A program made the position numbers and the translations under genes. A stretch of DNA of 64,000 nucleotides. Origin: Strongylocentrotus purpuratus. Its lineage: Eukaryota > Echinodermata > Echinoidea > Camarodonta > Strongylocentrotidae. Position 1 is the first letter of the stretch; every line of letters begins with the position of its first letter. Positions 13,171 through 24,526 of the stretch are shown in pieces. Below the pieces are notes generated by a model. That model did no database searches. It was not told the origin of the DNA and worked only from the letters and a program-made list of their open reading frames with translations. The DNA is taken from the NCBI RefSeq assembly GCF_000002235.5, contig NW_022145609.1, forward strand, positions 10,643,274 to 10,707,273, given 5' to 3'.

Positions 13171-14170
13171 ACTCATGGTTATTAATATATGCCCTGGGCT
13201 TTGTGGTGCTTGCCCAGCTAGCCTACACTGGTAGCTCTCCAATCTATCTAACCCAGTGTTTTGTTTGAAATTGGCCAGATTTACACTCATTCTCAGGATA
13301 GCTAGCGCAAGGATTTTCATGTCAAGTCCTGTAAGACAGCAGGGGTGGGTTCTTTTCTACTCATAATGATTTCAAGTGGTTTTATTTTAAATTCGCCATA
13401 GGAAAAATCTAGATTAATGCAGCCATTTCTCTTCCTCTTATCAATGGCCAATTTCCCCCTCCGTTTCAATTCTCTTCCTTCATCATCCCTTTTCTTCTCC
13501 TTTTCTTCAAATATATTGTTCCTCCTTCTCCTCCTCATTTCCTTTTTTTTCAATCTATTTAGTTCTCATGAAGTTTTCATACTATATTAAATTGCAAATG
13601 CACATCTCTTGCCTTTTCCACGGTATGTAATGTGTTTGCAAGTACAGAACTCATAATCACATTTCAATCTCATCATTACTTCAACTTGAATTTCTAGACA
13701 TTTCTACCAGCATCTAAAATGCCTTTAAGAGTAAAATCCAAATAAAGATCCGGAATGGACAGAAGGAGACAGGTGTACTGTTATAGCTAAGCTATATACA
13801 TACCTTAGCTCACTTCCACTTGTGATAGTTCATCCAGTCATGCTATAGTCATTTTTTTCCAATATTCCTCAGATCTGATCTCTGTTCGGATATGTTCAAA
13901 AAGACTCCTGATCACATGGCTGTATGAGCATTCCTTGTATTTCCCATATCCTATTTTGGAGAGAATAATAACAAAGGGGAAAATATGAGGCTCAAGTCAA
14001 TCAAATTTACAAATTCTTTGATTTTTAAGTACACTGTACATCAACACATACTGATTTTTTTCTTATTGTATATATATACAAATTTTTCACTGAATATATG
14101 AAAATAACTTTAAAGGAAAATGTTAACACTCAACAGCCAATTGTTCTCTTCGCTTTGTTTTCAAATCATC
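13170..14170. other. Non-coding stretch
   Basis: Mixed AT-rich sequence with a pyrimidine-rich part (13430-13555). No supported gene. Confidence 0.4.
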
Positions 14171-14958
14171 ATAAATATATTTATTTATATTCTTATATAT
14201 AATTATAACTACCATGCACAGTGAAAATAATTCCTTCAGGAAACAACTTACATGATCTAAATGTAAAAGTTGGTGGTGCAAAAGCCTATCCAATTATTCC
14301 ATAAGTTATCATAAAAAATTGAAGTGTCGATGTATCTATCCAAGCCCTAATTGAAGAAATTCCACCTACCTAGACGTTGAGCTAACCAATTATTCAGCAG
14401 TGAGACACTAATTGATCAATTTGCCAGTTTGCCAAAGCTCAACAATGAGATAGCTAACAAGTGAATCCGAGAGTATGTTCAAGCAAACTGGCATCCATTC
14501 AATTCACAGTATAAATGAGTTCTTTTGATGGCAAGATGCGACTGGAGAATGTCCAAAGCATTCCAATGAGAAAAGAAGAAGTATGTCCACAGAGGATGTG
14601 ATCCCTTTATCACAAACTTCTTGTAATGAATCCAGGAAAGTGAACAAGTAGGAGGGCTTCACATGATGTTGAAATAACAGCCTAAACGCAAGTTGAAAAC
14701 AGGTTGATTTGGTGGACGAAGGAACAACGAGATGAAGGAAGTATTCAAATTCAAAGTCAAATTCTTGATTGTTTCTTGGTCAATCCCTGTGATTTTCTCC
14801 AACTAATGCATTCACCCTTTTAAGTTCCGGGGTATAATTAAATAGATATCCAGAAAAGATCACCACCAACAAAATTAGAATGCATCCAACAAACAAGATT
14901 CAAAGAAGATGCAAAAGTGTCCCATGCACGTCAGAGAACAGAGCAAGATCAAGACGGA

Positions 14959-15150
14959 CTAGGATTCCCAAATGCTGTACACCATCGATGGCTTGTTGGA
15001 TGCACGTTTGTAAGACGACCAGACAATGAGGGTGTATATCGCCCCCTGAATCGCAAGCACGTGCCAAATGTTTTCATCTGGTAGGTGCAAGGTGGATGTT
15101 GAACCAGGGATGTGCTGCTCCTCCAAGCTAGCAGGCTGACTGGCTGACTG
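14959..15150 (-). CDS. Possible terminal exon of an unknown membrane-protein gene
   Basis: The minus strand has an open frame ending in TAG at 14959 that reads DENIWHVLAIQGAIYTLIVW then SSYKRASNKP and SMVYSIWES. Base composition is richer in GC than around it, and one hydrophobic helix is visible. Candidate minus-strand acceptors are GGAGCAG and CTACCAG. A minus-strand AATAAA about 0.8 kb further on (near 14175) would fit a 3' UTR. I do not recognise the family and found no certain upstream exon, so it may be chance. Confidence 0.25.
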   Translation of the reverse strand, partial: QSASQPASLEEQHIPGSTSTLHLPDENIWHVLAIQGAIYTLIVWSSYKRASNKPSMVYSIWES

Positions 15151-15192
15151 ACTGGCTGGCTGCCACTGTCGAGCGCAAGATCCAGGCAATGC

Positions 15193-15584
15193 TTAAAGGT
15201 ATAGACCAGTTCTGGTCATGCGATTGCATTGTGAAAGAAACGGTGTGAAATTGATAAGAAAAGGTTGATCATCTAGCATTATGAGTATTGGTGTGTACTG
15301 CAAGGTTCAGGAATCATCAAAATGATAAGAAATTTGGCCCAGTCTTTGTAAAGTTACAAGCACTGTACACAGAAATATGTATATGGGGCTACACGAACAT
15401 GTGGCATAATAATCTGACCTGATTTTTATGATGTTACATGGCATATTGAAAATATCAAGGCATTTGAAGACCCATGCTTTTCAGGGAACATTTGTCATCT
15501 GATGTTCTTCCACACTTGCATAATAACAATGATAGCGCTCACAAATTTTGTTCACCTCTTCCCAGAACTCAACCTTCTCTTTAA
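15193..15584. mobile_element. TTAA-flanked MITE (family A), copy 1
   Basis: TTAA at both ends bounds inverted termini (AAAGGTATAGACCAGTTCTGG left, CCAGAACTCAACCTTCTCTT right, partly matching) around the family core TCATGCGATTGCATTGTGAA and GGTTGATCATCTAGCAT. About 390 bases, no coding capacity. TTAA target choice suggests piggyBac-like or Kolobok-like mobilisation. Confidence 0.75.
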
Positions 15585-15957
15585 GAAATGAATGAATGGA
15601 TGAAAGGAAGGCATGGGAGGAGGGGTTGGAGCGTTTAGACACGCATGAGATAAGGAAGATTTTGCCCCACTTTTCAATGATTGTCCACTTTCATTAACTC
15701 TGTAGGAGAGAGTTATATGTTTACGTTTCTCTTGATTAATGAATCATGGAATCAAACACGATGAAATACTGACAGGAACAATTAATGAATTCAATTTTTG
15801 AAGAAAAATATCTCAAAGAAAGGGAAATAAATTAATGAGGAATATTGAAACTGGGACATGCTTTGTGCTTGTCCCAATTTCACCTTATGACATGGTATGA
15901 AAGAATTGAGAATTTTCTTTCAAATCATCAACTCCATATTCTCGCTTTCTTCCCCTA

Positions 15958-15985
15958 CCCCCCCCCCCCCTCTCTCTCTCTCTCC
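15958..15985. repeat. Poly-C/CT microsatellite
   Basis: C-run followed by CT repeats; another C-run lies at 16165-16178. Confidence 0.9.
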
Positions 15986-16529
15986 CTCTTGTTCTCTCCT
16001 TCTAACAGTTCCTCTCTCATTCTACTATTTTTTTATCTTTGGAATCTCTTCCACTCTCTCATTCTTCATTTCTCTCATAATCTTAAATTCTTCAACATCA
16101 TCCATCATCATGCATACATGTTGTTTTACTGCATAAACATGAACAAATGAATACCTCTGCTACACCCCCCCCCCCCCTCCCAACACACACACACAAAGAC
16201 CATAGATACTAATAAACAAGCATGAATGAAGGCTTTTTAAAACAAAAACAAAAACAAATTTGATTAAGATTCATAAATTCTTCCAGTTGAAGCTGTATGA
16301 ATCACGGACTTAATTCTCTCAGGAGCACAATATTCTGAGACACCATTCAGAGTATCAGCGTACCTTTGTTGTGGCACCCAGGCATGCTTGCATGAACCGA
16401 TAAAACCCATTTAGGGTAGACCCGTTCTCATGAATTATTAATCCAACCATTTCAACTCAATTTCACGCAATCTCTGCAAAACTGGCAACGTTGTTATTCA
16501 TCTCTTGACCTGGAACATTCTCTTTTTGT

Positions 16530-16675
16530 TTCTGTCTCTTTGTCTTTAGTCTCTCTTTTTCGTTCTCTTTCTCTCCTTCTCTCTCTCTCTCTTTCCCTCC
16601 CCTCTCCCTCTTTCTCTCTCTCTCTCCTTCTCTCTTTCTCTCTCTTTCTTTCCCTCTCCATCCCTCTTGTTTGCA
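16530..16675. repeat. CT-rich microsatellite
   Basis: CTCT and TTTCTCTC units; the Arg/Glu-rich reading frames on the other strand are artefacts. Confidence 0.9.
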
Positions 16676-16879
16676 TCTTTCAACTATTCCTCCTCTCCTT
16701 TTCGCTATGTTTCTCTCTTTCCAATTTTTCAGGATCATATATCTCACTCTTGAGCTCTTTTCTTTTGAGAAGTATTACAAGATGATTAGGATAAAGGTGA
16801 CAGTGGTGAAAAACAACCATCACAATCAACGGCAATGACAGAGCCAAAGATTCTCTAAAGATCAGCACAATAATGATAA

Positions 16880-17105
16880 TTATCAGGACCATGATGATGA
16901 TGGGGTAAAGATGATAATGATGAGGATGACGATGATGATGTTGTTGAAGATGTTGGAGTAGTTGAAGAAAAAAAAAGAAGATGAGGAGGAAGAGGAGGAT
17001 GCAGAGGAGAGGGGAGGATCAAAGGAGAGGATCAAAGGGGAGGGAGAGGAAAGGGGAGGAGGAGGAGGAGAATATGAAGAAGAAGAAGAAGACGAAAAAG
17101 AAGGT
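16880..17105. repeat. Purine-rich GAT/GGA microsatellite
   Basis: ATGATGATGA grading into GAGGAGGAA and GAAGAAGAA units. It is the one long GA-type tract inside the otherwise CT-oriented left half. Confidence 0.85.
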
Positions 17106-17414
17106 AATGTTCACTAATCATAGTCATGTATTAAAATGCCAATATATAATAAGGCGGTGATCGCAAACTTCCATTAGGCATGGTCTTCTGATCAAATCAA
17201 GACAATCCGATTTGATTTTAAGTGAGAGTAACGATGTGAAATCAATTACTACGCTCTCGTGAAGTGAGTAATCCTTCAATCTGCTCACATCCCATTCATA
17301 AGAGCTGTCTGAAGATGAGAGCTGAATACACATACACACTCGGTTAATGGTAATGCTTTGATCTCTTCCGGGATTGACAAGCCACAAATAAATTGGCAAA
17401 ATTCATGTAATTCT

Positions 17415-17680
17415 TTCTCCGTTTCTCTCCGTCTCTTCCTTCCTCCTTCTCTATTCTCTCTTCCTCCCTTCCTCCAGGCCCTCTCTTCCTCCCTTCCTCC
17501 AGGCCCTCTCTCCCTCCCTCCCCTCCCTCTATCTTTCTCCCTTCCTCCCTCCCTCCTCCCTCCCCTCCCTCTCTTTCCCTCCATCTCTCTCTCTCTCTCT
17601 CTCTTTCTTTCCCTCTCTTTCTCTCTTTCTTTCCCTATCTTTCCCTCTCCTCTCCCTCCCCCTCTCTCTCTCTCTTGTAA
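17415..17680. repeat. CT-rich minisatellite and microsatellite
   Basis: CCCTTCCTCC units, including a near-exact duplicated CTCTTCCTCCCTTCCTCCAG block, then CTCTCT and TTTCCC units. Confidence 0.85.
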
Positions 17681-18149
17681 ATCTTCATGCCTATACATTC
17701 TATTCATAAGTTCATAATTTGCACACTTTGCCACGTTACTTGTAACTAGCAGTAATGTACACATTTGCATTCCTGTGTTAATGTTTTTAAAGGCATTTAT
17801 AACCATTCCTTCATGTTTCACACCTGCAAAACACACCTTCAAGCCCTTTGATTGGATTCTAGAGTGTGCTATTGTACATTCAAGGGACAGTCAAGTGCTG
17901 GTGGTGGGCGATTGTACCATCAACGACAAGCTATACAGGAGTAGCATGCAATGTGGCGCTGGAAAATTCAAAAAGAGCTCTGGCACTCTCGGTGAGAGCT
18001 ATGTGACTTATTACATACAGAGAGCAAAAAGAAAAAGCTCCTTTGATAACTCTGATATGAAATGCTACATGAAGAAAGATATTTTCTTTTTGTTAAATAT
18101 CTTCTCATTTTTATTTATTCCAAAGTACAGTCACATAAATTAATCACAT

Positions 18150-19155
18150 TTAGAACTACATGTAAAATGTCTTCGGCTTTCAGCAAGAAGGCCGTTTCTG
18201 CAATTGACAAAATATAGCTCTAGTGACGGCCTACTTGTAGACAGAAGACGATTTAGTCAATGAATTCATAATAATTTTAATAACAATTGAAGTTACTGAA
18301 CTTCTCTTGATAAGGAAAAAAATATTTCTTTCTATGGCAGATACAATGCTGCACTTCTGCTACTGATGTAGGCAAAACAATGCAATATTTTTTTTTTAAA
18401 ACCATATTCACTTCAAGACTGTGTGGGTTCACTAATGAAAAGCACAGCATGACATCTTTCCTGATACCTGTTCATGTGTCACTAAAAATAACTCTACATT
18501 CATCTTCTCTGGTAGTCATCCCATGTTACAACAAACTCATTTATTTACATGATCATCTGAGCTTTACAGAAAAACATAAAATGTTAATCTTGACATCTAA
18601 AGTTCCACAACTAGTAATTAATATCATTAGCTTAGAGATAGACAGTGTAGTATCACTAGCATTCATTTGAAATGAAGTTTGCATTCATCACAAAGTCCAT
18701 CCTCATCATCGCAATCATCATCTATCGCTATGACAACCATGATGATGATGAAGATAAGCTCCTCACGCACAGCTAGCTCACTCACCCTGAAATGTTTTCG
18801 TAGGGATACAACGAGCATGACGGGGCGAGCTGCCGCCAACGAGAACGGTAAGATTGATGACTGGATCGACACGAGGGAAGACAAGAGTCTTCCATGCTAA
18901 CTGCCCGGATGATTTATGGCTGCATCACTCAGACCGGTCTTGGCTTGATGCAGCTCATCAGTACTACAGCTGAGCCAATACTTACAGAAACCAATTCATT
19001 CTGAACTCCCCTACCCCATTCAGAATACCAAAATCAATTGTACGGATATATGAAAACTGTATAGCGATACGATAATGGATTAGTAATTAGTTTTTGTCTG
19101 AATGTTTTTTATCATGAAACGTTGTTTAAAAAACATGCGACCGTCATTGTTGGTC
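18150..19155. other. Mostly non-coding stretch with one GC-richer patch
   Basis: 18760-18960 is richer in GC and CpG than its surroundings and is open in several frames. A plus-strand GTAAGA donor-like site lies at 18846, and a minus-strand TTTCAG|GTGAGT site is also present. I could not assign an exon with confidence. Confidence 0.3.
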
Positions 19156-19159
19156 AAAC

Positions 19160-19326
19160 AGTTTTTGAGCGTCAAGTAATGCCTGGCTGGAATGCTCCCC
19201 AGAGAGTGGAGATTGTACACACAGTATGTGCGGGCAAGCACTGAATCCAATGACCGGGACAATAGTATACCTGTAAAGCGCTTAGAGACATTGTAAAAGC
19301 GCTATATAAGCGTAATATTATTATTA
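19160..19326 (+). mobile_element. SINE/LINE 3'-end repeat (GCGCTATATAA family), copy 1
   Basis: It contains GGCTGGAATGCTCCCCAGAG, GTAAAGCGCTTAGAGACATT and AAAGCGCTATATAAGCG, then an ATTATT tail. The same segments occur inverted at 59866-60017. This is a typical marine-invertebrate retroposon tail. Confidence 0.65.
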
Positions 19327-20734
19327 ATATTGTACCGGTATATCAAAAAACTCAAAATTCAGATTTGTGTATCGTTTTGAGTGAAATCTTGACAACAAAT
19401 CAGAGTCCCATTCTAGTCTGAAATTTGTTGCATACGAAAAAACAAAATAGGTGGAGCTTATCTTGAGCACGCAATGATGATTGGCTAGCTGTCATGTCAA
19501 CGTTTCTTCATACAGGGTTTTCCTCGGGTCTGAACAGACCATAAAACAGGAGGAATTATCAAAACTTGGGGTTGTCATTAACGAAATGGGCTCACTAAAT
19601 TGGACAATGAATTATAATGGAATCAATAAAATTTGCTGAAGATAAGTCTTGGGGTTGTATTGTCTCATCGAGTGGAGAAAATGTGACTTCATGAGTAGGA
19701 TGGTGCTTTTGGAATGTTCAAAGGGAAAATAGGAAAAGAGGGTAGTTGGTAGGTAGTTTGATGAGAATGTCAAATATTGGACAAATTAGTTATGCAATCA
19801 TTGACTCATTATATGTTCTGGTTGGAAATTCATATTAAATGAAAGGTTCTCCAGTTATTTTGAGATTAAATGAATGATGTCTGCAGCATCTTTTCAACCT
19901 ATAAGTTATATATTTCACTGGTCAGAAAGGAAAAAGTTGCATTAATTAAAAAGAAAAAATGGCACATCAACATTGTTTCAGGTGTGAATAGTAGAAAAAA
20001 AGAGGAAAAAAAGAGGAAAAAAGAGTACCGATACTGCATGTATATCAACTACCGGTACCTTTAAGTGATAAGTTCAGTAAACCATGTATGTAAATGTATT
20101 GCAGTTTGAAACTTGCATAATAAAAAGATTATGAATATTTTAAATAGTAATTGATTTTTTTCATGTCTGATCACATGTGTAACTTCTATGACACAAATTT
20201 ACATAAATCTTTTTGTGTGTGTGTGCTAATATTCACAGGTCTGGTCCATACCTGCATGTTCAATTAACACTAACAGTGAATTTTGAACTTTTACTACGAA
20301 AAAAATGGATTTACATTTTACCATTCAACTTTGTACTTAAAGCCAGTATGGCCGGCAATATCAACAAATATGAAGGACATGTATGATTTTGTATGAAAAA
20401 CGATTCTTAATTTTCAGGATTAAAGCTCAGAATACGCATTCATGTATGTCTTTAGAAGAAAGCATTAAGAGGGTGGATTTATAATTGTTTCAAGCATGCC
20501 ACCTGCAAGGCTTGAAAGCTTACTCCTTGGATTAAGAAATCCTCTCACAAATATCCTTTGACCATTAAAGGGATTAGCTATTTAGACACGATGTGAATGT
20601 GATAGCCATATCTAATGACAAGTGTTCATTATACATTAATGTTATCATGTTTAAACCTAAAGCAATCATATTCAACTACATTTATGTTGAGGCCTAAAGT
20701 TCAATATCAGATATAAATGTAACATGCCTCTTTT

Positions 20735-20800
20735 CAGAACCAGAAGGGCAATAACTCTGTGACAGAGAACATGAGTTAATGCCCTTTTAGCTCCAAACGG
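20735..20800. repeat. Hairpin repeat family, copy 3
   Basis: AACCAGAAGGGCAATAACTC pairs with GAGTTAATGCCCTTTTAGCT, followed by the family flank CCAAACGG. Confidence 0.75.
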
Positions 20801-20917
20801 AAGGTATAAATAAGGCTATGTTAAAGCTCTTAACCCTTTGCCTATGGGAGCCATGTTCTTTCTGTAATATGCCTATGGGGAAAAGACAATGCAGTATTCA
20901 ATAGGTTAATGAATGAA

Positions 20918-21430
20918 CATGTCTACATGTCATGTATATGGATTTCTTTAAAAAAATGATCTTGTTTGACCAGCTAATTTTTCAAATATCACATCCAATG
21001 AGAAAGTAACGATATCTTTGATTTCAAGTGGTCATACATTAATTTGATCACATCCAACCCTAAACAGTCTAATGCATTAATGTTCACACCAAAATCGGAA
21101 TTGAATATCTGAGCTAAAATAAATTCATCTACAAGATCTTGATATTAAATTAACTTGTCTACATAGATTTCATAAGTAAATAATCTTGTTTTAGACAAGT
21201 GGAATATTCAAATAGCATATCAAATAAGAAAATAACTATCTTCAATTTCAAGTGGTCATAACGTTTCAACTGAAACAGTTTTATGCAATAATGCTCAGCC
21301 AAAACATCAGGATTAAATATCACATATTATTTACAAAAACAACAAAAAATTGCCCTTGATATCAAATTAACTTGTCTACACAGGTTTCATAGGTAAATAA
21401 TCTTGGATTTGACCGACCAATTATTCAAGA
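20918..21430. repeat. Three diverged tandem units, period about 217-230
   Basis: TTGTCTACATAGATTTCATA, AAATAATCTTG and TTTCAAGTGGTCATA recur in order at about 20920, 21152 and 21370. The divergence suggests an old local duplication. Confidence 0.65.
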
Positions 21431-22640
21431 ATTGTATCAAATGTGAAACAAGTACTACTTACATGAATGCAAACAAGAATGAAAATAAGATTAAGAATGT
21501 TAAAGAATATCCTTTCAAAACACGGACATTATATATATTCTCAAATTATCAGAGTCTTTCCATGTAGATCTTGATCACGACAAATGTTTGGGCGTGTCAC
21601 ATCCTCGGGCTAGGGTGCTGGGATTAGTGAAGGGATCTAAGACAAAGACACTTGAACCGAGAACGGATTAACCCAGTTTTCACGATCACGCAAGACGTTC
21701 CCAACCTTGGAAGGACAGTGCATTGGCAATGGATTCTCTGATTAAGTTCAACTAAATACAGTGTCGGCCAAGCAACAGTGAAAGCTGCCCGACAGCTGTA
21801 CGCTGTATATCCTATATCCTAAGTGGAGGACTTTATAAAGATACCAGAAAGCTTTATTAATCCATGAATAATCCATTAATTCATGTTATTTTTACTTTAC
21901 AGTATTTTTTATTTATGCTGCATTTAAAATACAACTTAACCCATAAATGGAAAGTTTTTAAAATATTCCCGTTTATGAAGTATAGCCAATACATGTAGAA
22001 GAAATTGATCCTGAAGTCTCAAGCTAATCTGTCTGCAAAATACAATCTTTAAATTTTAATTCTTCAAACTTGTATAAGAGCTTGAATATTAAAGTGATAT
22101 TGTTGTTTAATCATTTCAACATATAATATTACACAGAAACGAAAAAGTACACTTGTCCAAGTTACCATTATGATCATACACAAAAGAATGTAGTATAATT
22201 ATCAATATCAGTATTACTTCCAGCATTATCAATATCAATGCTCTATTTCTATCAAAATAATTAACTGAATATCAAACCATAACCATAAACAAAGACACAA
22301 TTACATAATAATGTAGTTCATCTTTAAATAATGTCACACTCTCTGATGTTGCATTCATGATATCCATTTTGGGGGAACCAACTTAAAGGCGAATTGCGAC
22401 ATGCTTGGAAATACTTTCACATATGCAGTTACCCCTCAACAACAAATCAAATCTTCCCATCCCATAAATGTTAATTTCTCCCTAAGTAGTTCCTGATTTT
22501 TCCGCCATTCTTCTCTTCCATCCATCTTTTCGAGTCCGAGATGATCTCATCCATTATCAAGGAAAGCATCTGGCCCAGACCTTAATTGGTTCAACACATC
22601 CTATGATTGGATCATAAAGCAATGTGAGTCATATCATACT
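21430..22640. other. AT-rich non-coding stretch
   Basis: A moderately GC-rich patch at 21590-21800 has no convincing frame or splice sites. The rest is AT-rich unique sequence. Confidence 0.4.
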
Positions 22641-22647
22641 AGTCTCT

Positions 22648-22721
22648 CTGGAGACAGAAGGGCCTAATTAGCTCTGTGTTGAAGTATATATGGGTTAACG
22701 CCCTTCTGGCTCCAAACAGAC
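22648..22721. repeat. Hairpin repeat family, copy 4 (best preserved)
   Basis: CTGGAGACAGAAGGGCCTAA pairs with GGTTAACGCCCTTCTGGCTC, followed by CAAACAGA. The loop holds GTGTTGAAGTATATATGGG, the inverse of the TCATATAT...AACACA loop of copy 1. Confidence 0.8.
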
Positions 22722-22776
22722 AAAAAATAGTACATCTCACGAAATGTGATAAAGATGTTCGCATGTGAAGCTGTCC

Positions 22777-23317
22777 TTAAAGACACAGATGAGTATTGGT
22801 CATGTGATTACATTGCCAAAGAAACGGTCTGGAAGCAAATTGGAAAAGCGTATTTATCCCTATCTTTGCCTCAATGGGCAATTTTTATATTTATAACGAC
22901 AACAACCAAATCACATTTACACTTTATACATTGGAAAAGCTTGATTGATTGATTGATTGATTAGTTATGTAATGCATAAGAATTGATGCACCAATATACT
23001 TTGGAATGATAAAAATGACAAGAACTTGGACCAATTTTGCTGAAGACCACATGCACTACACACGGAAACGAGTATATGGGACTATATACATGTACAGATG
23101 TTTGGTCCAAAGTTCCAAACCTTTCAGTTATTTCCTATTACATATCGATCAGGAGACATTCTACTCTGATATTTACCCAAAGTGACATCCAAAGATTTAG
23201 AATGCTAACCTTTCCCAACATATCATATAAAGTGTACATGTAATTTCTTTTTTGTTGTTGCTATAAATATTATTTTTTTAAATTCCCAACTTTACCAGAA
23301 CTCAACCTGATCTTTAA
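22777..23317. mobile_element. TTAA-flanked MITE (family A), copy 2, enlarged
   Basis: TTAAAGACACAGATGAGTAT and the right end CCAGAACTCAACCTGATCTT with TTTAA match the family. At 541 bases it is longer than its sisters (about 390) and probably carries an inserted segment near 22860-22990 that includes a GATT run. Confidence 0.6.
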
Positions 23318-23597
23318 ACACAAGGGGAATGACCTACATGCATATATAAATGTACAGAGAGGCCCACCAAGAGTTGAACATTTACGAGGGTAAAAGATTG
23401 AATGAATGGTACTAATCTTGTTACAATCCTCATGCCACTCGGGGCAATATGATTTATCTATAACTTCAAGAATATATTGTTTTGTCCCCTTCCTTCCTAT
23501 TTTGTCTCTCTTCTCCATAGAAGTTTTTCTTACCCTTTTTCTCATGTAATGCAAATCTAGTTTGTATTTAGTTTAGCTTCTTTTCTCTCTTTTTCTT

Positions 23598-23608
23598 CCC
23601 CCTCCCCT

Positions 23609-23649
<41 letters not shown>

Positions 23650-23712
23650 CTCTCTTTCTTCCTCTCTCTCTCTCTCTCTCTCTCCTCCTCCTCTCTCTCT
23701 CTTTCTCTCTTA
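23598..23712. repeat. CT dinucleotide microsatellite
   Basis: More than 100 bases of nearly pure CT. Confidence 0.95.
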
Positions 23713-24158
23713 CACAAATGTACTCCTCTATAGTATCTATCTAAGTATTTATATATCTATCAATTTCTTTCTCTCTTCATCTCACTCCTTCTACAGATTT
23801 GAATATTTTCCAATAAGCAGACATACTAATTATCCAATCAGCTGTTCAGTACTGGCATTACATCCTTCCAACCACCAGCAAAAATGGAAACATTTCCTTC
23901 CACACAAAAAAACAGTAAACATACATACCACATACAATCACGCAAATAATATATCAACAATTTATAAAGACCAGCACACAGAGTCCATCAGAACGACCAT
24001 ACATCAAACATTTGCCCTCAGATCTAATTTCATCAATTTTTATGAATGCACATGATCATTCCTCATCGGTCCATTACACCATCCATCCTTCCATCCTTCC
24101 ATCCATTCCCCCTGCCATCTCCTTGCCCCCATCATCCCTAGCTGGTAGGGATCTCCCT

Positions 24159-24526
24159 AGGCCTGTCTTCACTAGCTCAAGATTGCCAAATATCCCGCTA
24201 CTTGAACTATCCCGATCGCAAACTATCCAGCTAATTTGCGTCTTCATCTGCCCGAAGTTGCAATTAGCGGGATATTTGGTCGGGATTGTCATCCCAAGAT
24301 ATCTTGGTATAGTTTGCAAAATATCCAGCTATTTGTCCGGTGCGTCTTCACCAGATCGAAGACTCGCACTATGCGCGAACGCTGAGCAAAATATCTCGAG
24401 CTAATTTCTCAAGGTCGAGTTTCATGTATCTCGAGCTGATGAAGACGCGATTTGTAACTTCAGGATTATTTCCCAAATTAGAAATAGCGGGCTATTTGGC
24501 AATCTCGAGATGATGAAGACGCGCCT
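24159..24526. mobile_element. MITE with AGGCCTGTCTTC/GAAGACGCGCCT ends (family C), copy 1
   Basis: AGATTGCCAAATATCCCGCT and AGCGGGCTATTTGGCAATCT form long inverted ends. Inner inverted motifs (GATGAAGACGCG, CGTCTTCATC) and CCCAAGATATCTTGG add structure. A copy about 80% alike lies at 63278-63652. Confidence 0.8.

Noticed and set aside
17285-17842. 185-residue Arg/Glu/Gly-rich minus-strand frame
   Set aside because: Most of it is the complement of CT-rich repeats. Length comes from lack of stop codons in purine repeats.
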